Source: Candidatus Hodarchaeota archaeon (GTDB taxonomy: Archaea; Asgardarchaeota; Heimdallarchaeia; Hodarchaeales; Hodarchaeaceae). Taken from it: DNA of 13,931 bases. The notes under the pieces were generated by a model that was not told where the DNA came from, searched no databases, and worked only from the letters and a program-made list of their open reading frames with translations. The translations under genes were made by a program, and so were the position numbers. Below, piece by piece: positions 7,025 to 13,931 of the stretch (the first letter of the stretch is position 1; the number at the start of each line of letters is the position of its first letter). Location of the stretch: positions 1 through 13,931 of the forward strand of contig JAEOSP010000289.1 in NCBI GenBank assembly GCA_016840305.1. The letters run 5' to 3'.

Positions 7025-7263
7025 GAACCTCTAACCTCACTTTCCAATCAAAATTAATTTGATTTTTCTCCCTCAACTGAGGATAAATAAATGCTGATAT
7101 GTATCGTACTTACAACATCATGAAAAAGCATTCCTGAACGCTTCTTCCCATGGGGAAACCGCTGACAGGATAGAGGATGTAAGGTTACATCCATCACGAT
7201 GGAGACTAGTTACGGTAACGAGCTAGTTGATGACCTCATGTGAATATAATTGACTGAATTTTT
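7025..7263 (+). ncRNA. Candidate structured RNA in the gene-poor stretch 6942-7331
   Basis: No convincing gene lies between 6942 and 7331. The stretch contains clustered foldable elements: ATCAAA/TTTGAT (7047-7052 and 7058-7063) followed by T5; CCTCA/TGAGG (7071-7082); a possible enclosing pair AATGCT/AGCATT (7090-7095 and 7127-7132); hairpin GGATGTA-AGGT-TACATCC (7175-7192); hairpin CCATC/GATGG (7191-7202) that shares two bases with it; and ACTAGTTA-CGG-TAAC with TAGT after a four-base bulge (7206-7227). The AGGT loop (7182-7185) could pair with ACCT (7233-7236) as a pseudoknot. A TATA box at 6997 and T5 at 7259-7263 would bracket a transcript of about 240 bases. The sequence matches no RNA family I recognise. 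Boundaries and strand are inferred; a decayed mobile element is the alternative. Confidence 0.3.
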
Positions 7264-7331
7264 AGCAGTTATAATAACCTTAACACCCAACAATTTGATT
7301 AAAATTAACCTTGTTACAGAGGTAGTAAAGA

Positions 7332-7574
7332 ATGTCAAAAACAACCACTCCGCTCCATGTAATTATGTCATACCTAAATTACTCTGGGACAATTATAGAA
7401 CCGGAAAATACACCAAAGAAGAGCGTTGAGATAGCTCAGGATTGCGTATCTGGCAATTATCTTTTTTACAATTTCTTAAAACAAGGTTTTATGGTTCACA
7501 TCTCACCTTTTTTCCAAAGATCGTATTTTAGGGTTAGATATTTTAACTATGAAGAAGGTAAGTATTGGCCCTAA
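7332..7574 (+). CDS. Small hypothetical protein (80 aa)
   Basis: The product is not recognised. The main support is a GAGGT ribosome-binding sequence at 7319-7323, eight bases before the ATG, the same sequence and spacing used by the exporter ATPase at 788. The peptide has no clear membrane helix or signal peptide. It is rich in aromatic residues towards the end (FYNFLKQGF, then FRVRYFNYEEGKYWP) and has a single cysteine. It ends 28 bases before the stop of the convergent P-type ATPase gene. It follows the candidate structured RNA and could be its coding partner or a chance ORF. A later ATG at 7365 would give 69 residues. Confidence 0.35.
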   Translation: MSKTTTPLHVIMSYLNYSGTIIEPENTPKKSVEIAQDCVSGNYLFYNFLKQGFMVHISPFFQRSYFRVRYFNYEEGKYWP

Positions 7575-7602
7575 AACTACTTTCTAAGCATACGGTTTTA
7601 AG

Positions 7603-10593
7603 TTAGTAATATTCGCCCCTTAACCTATTAATCCATTTAGCTGTTTCTATTACGAGAACTGGAATGAGTGCACCGACTAAACAAATTCCCCAATCACCTA
7701 TGGAAAGGCCAATAATGTCAATATCGATTATTCCTGTTACCAATGACTGTATGGATGGGATATACATTAGAATTAGATGTATTGGTAACGCACCGAAGGC
7801 TAATACATATGTTACCCAATAGGAATCTTCTCGGATTGCCTTAATGAATGATTTATCGATTCTTCTGACGGAAAGTATAATTAAAGGAATAGTCAAATAC
7901 AAAACTGTATGCATCATCGTACGGGCTTTGGCATGATTCCAGCTAAGGGGACGTAAGTTGATTTCTGATACTCCAGGATTATCATGAAATATTGGTATAT
8001 AGAATTGTTGGTTAACTGAATTTACTTGAATAAAATTGAAAAATGTTGAGAAATAGATGATATAGATAACTGCTGATAAACTAATTACTGTTGCAATCAA
8101 AGAAAGAGCAAGTTTCTTATTAAATATGCCTGCTGAATCAATAGGGGTACGATTCATTATATCTCTAGGAATTTTATCCAAAATTAAAGCTAACGGCGGA
8201 ATTGTATGTGCAATACCAAAGATATAAGCTCGTTGTAGGTGATCCATTAGTTCAAAACCAGGTATAAAACCAGATATGAATGAAGCACCAATGTAGGTAG
8301 CTGCTTCAGCCAAATTGATAGCAATGAAGAAGAAAATAATTACACGAATCCGTAGGAACAAAGCACGACCTTCACGGATGCCAGTTACTATCGAATTAAA
8401 CGAATCGTCAGCAATTACAATATCAGCTGCTTGTTTTGAAACCTCTGTTCCAGCAATACCCATGGCAATTCCTGCATCAGCCATACTGAGAGCAAGGGCA
8501 TCATTTACACCATCCCCAGTCATTGCGACTACCCTTCGTTGGTTCTGATAACGTTGTATTATCGTTTGTTTATCCTGAGGGGCTACACGAGCAAAGACTC
8601 TTGTTTTCTCGAAATCAGGGTCATTAAGAAGAGCAGCCATTTTTCCTTCATGGGTTTGATGATCCATGCTATTTATTAATCCAATATCACCCGCTATTGA
8701 GGATGCAGTTACTGGTGAATCACCTGTTATCATTATAGCTGTAATTCCCGCATTACGAGCTTCTACCACTGAAATGTCTACACGATCTCTAGGTGGATCT
8801 AAAACTTGAACAAAACCTAAATAGCAAAGATCGGATTCAATCGTTTTACGCTCATCGTCATCTTTTGGAGGAAGCTTACTCAATACTCTATATGTCAGTG
8901 ATAATACTCGAAAACCTTGACTGGCCACTTTATCCATTTCAGATAAGATGTTCTTCCTATCAGCATCAGTAATTGGGCGTTGATTCTTTTCTCCATATCC
9001 AATAGCCGAACACAGAGGGAGAATTACTTCTGTTGCTCCTTTACAAAAAACAAAATTTTTTTTATCTTTTTTGTACACTTTACTCATTCTTTTTAGTGCA
9101 GAGTCGAAGGGGAACTCCCGTTTTTGTTTGTATTCTTTGTTTATTGTGGATTCAGAAAAACCACTTTTATTGAAAAGAGCCATTAGTGCAGATTCTGTAG
9201 GTGATCCAGTTCCAATATAGATTTTTTGATCCCCCAACCACTCCTCATTTATTTTTGAGTCATTATTCAACATTCCTGAAGCAATAATTAAACCCAAAGA
9301 TGAGTCCATTTCAGGAGAAACCGTATCAAGTGCTGTTGCTTCATTTTCTGTTATTTTTGCTTGACCTTCTGGAATTTCAGAAATATGCCCATCTGGAGTA
9401 TATCCCAATCCAGTTACGTAATAATGTTTATTTACAGTTGCATCCCATATTCCTTTAACGGTCATTTGACCAGCAGTGATTGTACCAGTTTTATCAGAAC
9501 AAAGAATGGAAATTCTTCCTAAACTCTCTATGGCAGCTAAATTTCTTATAATTACATTACGTTTAGCCATTGCTAGAACACCAGTAATTAAAATAATAGT
9601 TGTCAACAATGGAATATTTATAGGAACAACTGACATAGCTTTAATGATCAGATTACTTAGACTAAAAATTATAACACCAAGCAATTGTATTGGGTTGCTT
9701 GGATCAATAAGACCATTTTCTATTTGGTCAAGAATAATGGTTGCCTGATATATTAATAATAAACTAAAAACAATAACCACACCCCCTGCTAGATAATTTC
9801 CAATAACATTAACTTTCTGACGAATAGGTATATCCCCAGTATTTAACTCCGCAAGTTCAAGACTGATTTTGCCAAATTCAGTTCGCTCGCCTGTATTAAC
9901 CACCAGAAGTCTACTACTACCCATTGTAACAAATGTGCCAGTGTAAACCATGTTTTTTCTCTCACCAATAGGAGTATCTGCCTTAAGGGATTTTTTACCA
10001 GATTCTAATTTAGTAGCAGGGACACTTTCGCCAGTTAGAGAACTCTCATTGACTCTAAAGGAGCTAGATTTTATTATTCTTGAATCAGCAGGAATTTTGT
10101 CCCCTTGAGCTAGAATTAGAATGTCACCTGGTACAACATCCTCAGTAGCGATTTCAATCTCTTTACCATCACGTATTACCCTGGCAGTAGGTGCTGACAT
10201 TTTGTGGAGAGCTTCAATTTGCTTCGAAGCTCGTTGCTGTTGAATAATTGCAATAAGAAAATTCGCACCGACTATTAGTAGCCACTGAATTGCAGTTAAC
10301 CAGATGCTAGTATCAGAAGGATCGATAAACAACATGTAAATAATTGCAAGAATGAGGATCAAGAAAGTCATTAATAAATAAATGACGATCAGAGTATTCA
10401 TTAGAGGTGCAAGATATACCTTCCAGAAACTTTGTTTAGGTTTTGGAATACTATTTTCTCCATATTGTTCCCTCCTTTTACTTGCTTCATCAGAGGTGAG
10501 TCCCACTTCTAAGTTTGTCTCTAGTTGTGTCACTAAATTCTCTAATTTTCCCGAATGTCCGATAATCCCTAGTAGTTTTTCTTCTGATGCCAT
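7603..10593 (-). CDS. P2-like P-type cation-transporting ATPase with unusual ion-site residues
   Basis: This 996-residue membrane pump couples ATP hydrolysis to cation transport through a phospho-aspartate. The order is that of P2 ATPases: N-terminal cation-ATPase domain (about 14-60), M1-M2 (62-117), actuator domain with TGES (187-190), M3-M4 (262-343), P-domain with DKTGT (phosphorylated Asp367), N-domain with FDSALKRMS (496-504) and KGA (518-520), TGD (623-625), TGDGVND (692-698), then M5-M10 (751-990). Ion-site residues are odd. M4 reads VVPINIPLL (322-330) instead of VPEGLP, losing the glutamate. M5 keeps Asn760 and Glu763. M6 reads FGIAHTIPP (792-800), where calcium and sodium pumps have NLVTDGLP. 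The transported ion is therefore open. GAGAGG lies 11 bases before the start. The gene has its own promoter, with a hairpin in the leader. Confidence 0.94.
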   Translation of the reverse strand: MASEEKLLGIIGHSGKLENLVTQLETNLEVGLTSDEASKRREQYGENSIPKPKQSFWKVYLAPLMNTLIVIYLLMTFLILILAIIYMLFIDPSDTSIWLTAIQWLLIVGANFLIAIIQQQRASKQIEALHKMSAPTARVIRDGKEIEIATEDVVPGDILILAQGDKIPADSRIIKSSSFRVNESSLTGESVPATKLESGKKSLKADTPIGERKNMVYTGTFVTMGSSRLLVVNTGERTEFGKISLELAELNTGDIPIRQKVNVIGNYLAGGVVIVFSLLLIYQATIILDQIENGLIDPSNPIQLLGVIIFSLSNLIIKAMSVVPINIPLLTTIILITGVLAMAKRNVIIRNLAAIESLGRISILCSDKTGTITAGQMTVKGIWDATVNKHYYVTGLGYTPDGHISEIPEGQAKITENEATALDTVSPEMDSSLGLIIASGMLNNDSKINEEWLGDQKIYIGTGSPTESALMALFNKSGFSESTINKEYKQKREFPFDSALKRMSKVYKKDKKNFVFCKGATEVILPLCSAIGYGEKNQRPITDADRKNILSEMDKVASQGFRVLSLTYRVLSKLPPKDDDERKTIESDLCYLGFVQVLDPPRDRVDISVVEARNAGITAIMITGDSPVTASSIAGDIGLINSMDHQTHEGKMAALLNDPDFEKTRVFARVAPQDKQTIIQRYQNQRRVVAMTGDGVNDALALSMADAGIAMGIAGTEVSKQAADIVIADDSFNSIVTGIREGRALFLRIRVIIFFFIAINLAEAATYIGASFISGFIPGFELMDHLQRAYIFGIAHTIPPLALILDKIPRDIMNRTPIDSAGIFNKKLALSLIATVISLSAVIYIIYFSTFFNFIQVNSVNQQFYIPIFHDNPGVSEINLRPLSWNHAKARTMMHTVLYLTIPLIILSVRRIDKSFIKAIREDSYWVTYVLAFGALPIHLILMYIPSIQSLVTGIIDIDIIGLSIGDWGICLVGALIPVLVIETAKWINRLRGEYY

Positions 10594-10615
10594 AAAAATG
10601 ACTTCCTCTCAAAAA

Positions 10616-10647
10616 TAACCTGCCTACTCCTCAGAAAAAGCAGGTTA
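10616..10647 (-). promoter_or_regulatory. Leader hairpin with T-tract upstream of the P-type ATPase
   Basis: TAACCTGC (10616-10623) and GCAGGTTA (10640-10647) are perfect reverse complements around a 16-base loop. Read on the - strand, the second arm is followed by TTTTT and then the ribosome-binding sequence GAGAGG. With transcription starting near 10660, the hairpin lies inside the leader. It could act as an attenuator, an ion-sensing element or a protein-binding operator; the sequence alone does not decide. Confidence 0.4.
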
Positions 10648-10683
10648 ATCGAAAGTAAATTGATAATGCTTGCTTATTTATTA

Positions 10684-10692
10684 AAAATATAA
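10684..10692 (-). promoter_or_regulatory. TATA box of the P-type ATPase gene
   Basis: On the - strand the bases read TTTATATTT, predicting a transcription start near 10660-10664 and a leader of about 65-70 bases. It lies downstream of the end of the ABC operon, so the ATPase is probably transcribed separately from it. Confidence 0.38.
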
Positions 10693-10699
10693 ACAATTC

Positions 10700-10773
10700 G
10701 AGTAAGAAAAATTAAAGAAAAAGGGAGAAGGGATAAAGACAAGATTTCGTTTAGAGAATTATTCCTTTGTCTT
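10700..10773 (-). terminator. Probable terminator of the FtsX/LolD-type operon
   Basis: On the - strand, AAGACAA (10773-10767) can pair with TTGTCTT (10742-10736), a 7-bp stem around a 24-base loop that begins at the stop codon. It is followed by a pyrimidine-rich stretch with T-runs (CCCTTTTTCTTTAATTTTTC, about 10725-10706). The stem is weak; the T-rich tail is the better evidence. Confidence 0.38.
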
Positions 10774-12599
10774 CATCTTTTTGTAACTATACCATCTTCC
10801 ATGAGTATCTGTCTTTGAGCATACGCAGCAATATCTGCCTCATGGGTGATGATTACAACAGTAGTTCCTGTTTCCTGATGGAATTTTCGTAGAAGTGCCA
10901 TTACTTGATGACCAGTAGTTGAATCAAGATCGCCTGTTGGTTCATCAGCAAAAATAATTGAGGGAGCGTTTGTTAAAGCCCGTGCAATGGCAACTCGTTG
11001 CATCTGACCCCCGCTTAGCTGAGCAGGAAATTGTTTTGCTTGTTGGTCAATACCGACTCCTGAAAGAAGATCTTCAATGCGTTTTTTCAGATCCTTACTC
11101 AAATTACCAGCTAAATCTGCTGGAAGTGCTACATTTTCCCGAGTATTAAAATGAGGTAAGAGAGCGTAAGATTGAAAGATGAAACCCATTTCATGCAGTC
11201 GAACGTCCGATTTTTCAGAATCTTTCATACGATGAAGATCTTTACCACGGAAAAAAACTGATCCATGATCAGGAGAATCAAGTGATGCCATACAGTTTAA
11301 TAAAGTAGTTTTACCAGCACCCGAACTTCCTACAATCGCTACAAATTCTCCTTCCTTGATATCAAGATTTAAGCCTCTAATTGCATAAACAGTATTCCTA
11401 CCCAAGTTATAGTTTTTGAATAACCCTCTTACGGCAAGAATTACATCCTCATCTATCTGAATCCTTTCTGTTTCCGTTTCACTAAGTAGATGTGCATTAA
11501 AACTAAAGAAAGGTAGGTCTGCACCAAAAAAATCTACCCAGATCTTAAGAATTTCCGCTTCAACAAATAGATCAACACTGAGTGCACTGATTGGTTTTAA
11601 TACTTCCTGAAAGTCCTTAATTGAGTTTATGGTCTCGATATTATTGATTCCCACATCAAGATAATCACGAATGCAGTGTTGGCACTGTTGGATTAGTTCC
11701 CCAACTTCATGTAGCTTAGAATTTCCTAGTTTAATATCTTCAGAAATTCTAGAAAGGGTTGTGTTGAAATCTAAATAGTCACTCTTAAGGTTATATTGCA
11801 TTAGAGACATTCTTGGGATTTCGAATAGATTGAAAATCCGTCTTAGTAAGTTTTCTAACTCTTGAAGGGCACTTAGTTTTGCAATTAAAATTCTAAGGAA
11901 GAGTTCAAATTTAGTTTGTAGCCTCTCATCAGTCGTTTTATAATGTTGTTTTGAAAATTCTTTCTCCATATTCTTCAGGACTTTGTACATTTCATCTAAT
12001 CGTTGCACAGTCGGTTTCAGAAAAGTCATGAAGAAATTCACTATTAGTAGTTGATCTACTGCATTTCCAATATTGATAGAAGTCTCGATAGTTTTGCCTG
12101 TGAAGACTGGAAAGTCAAAACCAGGTAAATAAAACCGATATTCCTGATTTTCCTCAAAATCCCATAATGCAACATAGCTCTTCATGCTTAATTCACAAAA
12201 AATCTTCGGTAAATCGATGTTGATTTTACCTAATTTCTTATCAAGCTGCTTTGGCAGACTAGATTCGATTTCCTTGATAAAATTCTTAACGATTTGAGAA
12301 GTTTCTTGGAGTTCCTGATTATTGTTCAAATAATTTCTAAATCGTGATTCATTGTCTTTATTGTACTTTGAAAATCGTTTGAAGGCCTTACCTTTTTCAA
12401 TTTTTGAAACTAAGTTAGGATCATAAGAACCATTCTGCTTTTTGCCTGAGACGAAAATGAATGAATTCAGTTCTTGGCTTAGTATAGACTTATTTGAAAC
12501 ATTCAATGCCTTTTTCAAATCAGAAGCAATTTTTTCTCTTAGACTCAAATTCTGAGTCCTTTGGGGTTTGTCAATTAGAGCGGCTGTATATACTTTCAT
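10773..12599 (-). CDS. LolD/MacB-type ABC ATPase with a large unknown N-terminal domain
   Basis: This 608-residue protein has two parts. Residues 386-608 are a complete lipoprotein-release/MacB-type ATPase: Walker [10 protein letters not shown] (424-432), Q-loop Gln476, signature LSGGQ (528-532), Walker B SIIFADEP (547-554), DLDSTT (557-562) and H-loop His586. Residues 1-385 match nothing I recognise. They are mostly charged and helical, with probable amphipathic or coiled-coil stretches near 97-125, 195-260 and 270-350, a CQHC pair (306-309), and no clear transmembrane helix or signal peptide. Family members are normally 220-250 residues, so the extension is exceptional. The start is firm: GGAGGT lies seven bases upstream, and the preceding gene's stop is three bases away. 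It is the last gene of the operon with an FtsX-type permease and a second ATPase, so the two ATPases may form an asymmetric pair (inference). Confidence 0.92.
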   Translation of the reverse strand: MKVYTAALIDKPQRTQNLSLREKIASDLKKALNVSNKSILSQELNSFIFVSGKKQNGSYDPNLVSKIEKGKAFKRFSKYNKDNESRFRNYLNNNQELQETSQIVKNFIKEIESSLPKQLDKKLGKINIDLPKIFCELSMKSYVALWDFEENQEYRFYLPGFDFPVFTGKTIETSINIGNAVDQLLIVNFFMTFLKPTVQRLDEMYKVLKNMEKEFSKQHYKTTDERLQTKFELFLRILIAKLSALQELENLLRRIFNLFEIPRMSLMQYNLKSDYLDFNTTLSRISEDIKLGNSKLHEVGELIQQCQHCIRDYLDVGINNIETINSIKDFQEVLKPISALSVDLFVEAEILKIWVDFFGADLPFFSFNAHLLSETETERIQIDEDVILAVRGLFKNYNLGRNTVYAIRGLNLDIKEGEFVAIVGSSGAGKTTLLNCMASLDSPDHGSVFFRGKDLHRMKDSEKSDVRLHEMGFIFQSYALLPHFNTRENVALPADLAGNLSKDLKKRIEDLLSGVGIDQQAKQFPAQLSGGQMQRVAIARALTNAPSIIFADEPTGDLDSTTGHQVMALLRKFHQETGTTVVIITHEADIAAYAQRQILMEDGIVTKR

Positions 12600-12602
12600 T
12601 TA

Positions 12603-13364
12603 TTATACCTCCGAGAATGGTCCATTTTCAACACGGTCTATTTTACCATCCACCATATGAACTATATAGTCACATCTTTCAGCAATCCATCTGTTGTGCG
12701 TAACCAAAACAAACGTTTGCTTGTTTAATTTATTAATTCTCCGGAAAAGAGTCATAACTTCTGCGCTAGTTGTACTGTCAAGATCGCCTGTTGGTTCATC
12801 ACCCAAAATAATGGCAGGTTCGTTTATCAAGGCACGTGCAACTGCAACCCGCTGTTGCTGTCCACCTGATAACTCCAAGGGGCTATGATAAAGACGATCG
12901 CCCATTCCTAAATCCCTTAAAAGCATTTTAGCTTGTTCTCTAGCAATGCTAGGGTTAATATCTTTCAGAAGAAGTGGTGTTTCGACATTTTCAACCGCCG
13001 TAAGGAAAGGAAACAAATTGAATAGTTGAAAGATGAATCCTATGTTATCTCGTCGAAAATCTGTCATTTCAGCATCCGATAGCTTATTTGTATCGATTTG
13101 ATCAATAATAATTTCACCGCCCGAGTTGTGATCAAGATGACCTATCATGTTTAGTAGTGTTGTTTTCCCACAACCACTAGCACCCATTATCGCCATCATA
13201 TCACCTCTTTTAACCTCAAGGTCAACTCCTCGGAGAGCGTGAACTTCATTCGACTTTCCTTCATTGTATCGTTTGTGTAAACCTTTGATATCCAAAATTG
13301 GTAGTGTATCGTCTTCAATGTGAAAGCGAATACCATCAATTGTCATTATTTTAGTCTGTGCCAT
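12603..13364 (-). CDS. LolD/MacB-type ABC transporter ATPase
   Basis: This 253-residue ATPase has Walker A GASGCGKTT (61-69), Q-loop Gln113 in FIFQLFNLFP, signature LSGGQQQR (165-172), Walker B AIILGDEP (184-191), DLDSTTSAEVM (194-204) and H-loop His223. This is the pattern of the MacB/LolD family, which works with FtsX-like permeases in lipoprotein release, peptide or antibiotic export, or as a mechanical signalling device without classical transport. An in-frame ATG at 13388 would overlap the upstream gene, but the ATG at 13364 has AGGAGA seven bases upstream and is chosen. The first 20 residues precede the normal domain start and are a small extension. It sits between the FtsX-type permease gene and the second, extended ATPase gene, and should be cotranscribed with both. 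Confidence 0.94.
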   Translation of the reverse strand: MAQTKIMTIDGIRFHIEDDTLPILDIKGLHKRYNEGKSNEVHALRGVDLEVKRGDMMAIMGASGCGKTTLLNMIGHLDHNSGGEIIIDQIDTNKLSDAEMTDFRRDNIGFIFQLFNLFPFLTAVENVETPLLLKDINPSIAREQAKMLLRDLGMGDRLYHSPLELSGGQQQRVAVARALINEPAIILGDEPTGDLDSTTSAEVMTLFRRINKLNKQTFVLVTHNRWIAERCDYIVHMVDGKIDRVENGPFSEV

Positions 13365-13377
13365 TTTATCGTCTCCT

Positions 13378-13931
13378 TTAACCAACATACCTCAGTGCTT
13401 CAGCAGCAGGGATTCTTGATGCAACCCAACCTGGTATTGCTCCTGCAAGTAATCCAATGAACGTGATAAATGATAAATACGCAAAAATCGTATCCCAAGG
13501 AATAATAACAGGAACATCTAGCATATTAGCAAATCCCAAATTAATGAGTAATCCATTAACCACACCAATAATCAATCCGATGAATCCAAGGACTAATAGT
13601 TCCAGGAGAGCTGCTAGCATCACCTGAAGTCGTGGAAAACCAATAGCTCTCATCATTCCGATCTCACGTTTTCGCTCCGCAACATTTCGAACTGAAATGA
13701 CTGCCATTCCGACCGCTCCAATAATCAAACCGAAATTCACATAGATCTGTAAGAATGAAGTCATTTGGGTCATCATTTCAAGTTCAGAAGAAATCTTAGA
13801 ATAAAGTGTTGTTGAGGTAGCAATGATGAAGTTATCACTTGAAATTCCTCTATATCCTTCGTTTTCCGTATTTGTAAATTCTTCTATAGCAATAGCTATT
13901 TGTTTGACTTCTGGATCATCCATAGCTAGGG
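13378..13931 (-). CDS. FtsX/MacB-type ABC permease, C-terminal part (cut by right edge)
   Basis: The frame stays open to the window edge, so the N-terminal transmembrane helix and most of the extracytoplasmic domain are missing. What remains is the end of the extracellular domain followed by the FtsX domain. Hydrophobic helices lie near 60-78, 100-128 and 142-168, counting from the methionine at 13923. The cytosolic NVAERKREIGMMRAIGF segment (80-96) after the first helix is the family hallmark that contacts the ATPase. The C-terminus RIPAAEALRYVG is also the typical MacB ending. The methionine at 13923 is internal, not a start. The stop lies 13 bases before the ATPase start, which together with the strong ribosome-binding site marks an operon. 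Whether it exports a molecule or transmits force cannot be told. Confidence 0.92.
   Translation of the reverse strand, partial: LAMDDPEVKQIAIAIEEFTNTENEGYRGISSDNFIIATSTTLYSKISSELEMMTQMTSFLQIYVNFGLIIGAVGMAVISVRNVAERKREIGMMRAIGFPRLQVMLAALLELLVLGFIGLIIGVVNGLLINLGFANMLDVPVIIPWDTIFAYLSFITFIGLLAGAIPGWVASRIPAAEALRYVG

Noticed and set aside
7175..7240. Resemblance to a fluoride riboswitch (stem, then TGATG followed by ACCTC and a loop pairing back).
   Set aside because: The 5' hairpin loop lacks the required GAUG-type loop sequence, the linker between stems is too long, and no fluoride exporter gene follows.
7227..7257. Possible archaeal C/D box guide RNA (TTGATGA then CTGA 20 bases later).
   Set aside because: No internal D' and C' boxes with guide spacing, the first base of the C box is wrong, and flanking sequences do not form a terminal stem.
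6942..7331. Remnant of an IS200/IS605-type element with a transposon-encoded guide RNA.
   Set aside because: No TnpA or TnpB fragment in any frame and no convincing element ends; kept only as an alternative for the hairpin cluster.
8315..9748. Open frames on the + strand inside the P-type ATPase (8315-8548 and 9476-9748), and similar frames opposite the ABC genes.
   Set aside because: They lie antisense to strongly supported coding regions, lack start signals and show no recognisable domains.
1..13931. CRISPR array, tRNA, rRNA, complete insertion sequence or prophage genes.
   Set aside because: No regularly spaced repeats, cloverleaf, conserved ribosomal RNA segments, transposase or phage genes were seen.

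Overview
The window looks archaeal. It is AT-rich, TATA boxes (TTTATA/TATATAAA type) sit about 25 bases before likely transcription starts, and several starts have GAGGT or GGAG Shine-Dalgarno sequences. It also carries a superoxide reductase closely resembling that of Pyrococcus furiosus. The long gene-poor leaders, the mix of MarR/TetR-type regulators with ABC exporters, and a eukaryote-like P2-type ATPase fold would fit an uncultured lineage such as an Asgard archaeon. That placement is an impression, not something the sequence proves. There is no rRNA, tRNA, CRISPR array or intact insertion sequence in the window.

Left part (1-3441): the tail of an unknown + strand gene, then a MarR/GbsR-like regulator on the - strand. 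It diverges from a two-gene ABC-2 exporter operon made of an ATPase and a 12-TM fused permease with overlapping stop and start. A perfect 9-bp-arm inverted repeat lies between the two divergent TATA boxes and is the obvious candidate operator.

Middle part (3442-7602): an oxygen-defence and redox neighbourhood. It holds a superoxide reductase with all iron ligands and a clear terminator, a class I methyltransferase (- strand), a divergent TetR-type regulator, and a two-dinucleotide-fold FAD/NAD(P)H oxidoreductase of the rubredoxin-reductase type that could feed electrons towards the superoxide reductase. After it come about 390 bases without a convincing gene. This stretch has its own TATA box and several strong hairpins and may encode a structured RNA. 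A small orphan ORF with a good ribosome-binding site follows.

Right part (7603-13931, all - strand): a complete 10-TM P2-like cation ATPase whose ion-binding segments M4 and M6 differ from the canonical calcium and sodium pump patterns, with a terminator-like hairpin in its leader. Upstream of it is a separate operon: the C-terminal part of an FtsX/MacB-type permease (cut by the window edge), a LolD/MacB-type ATPase, and a second LolD-type ATPase carrying an unrecognised helical N-terminal region of about 385 residues. The three genes are tightly packed with strong ribosome-binding sites and probably form one membrane machine with two unlike ATPases.

The most unusual items are the ATPase with the large unknown N-terminal domain, the P-type ATPase with altered ion ligands, and the structured gene-free stretch around 7025-7263. 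None of these could be tested against databases here.
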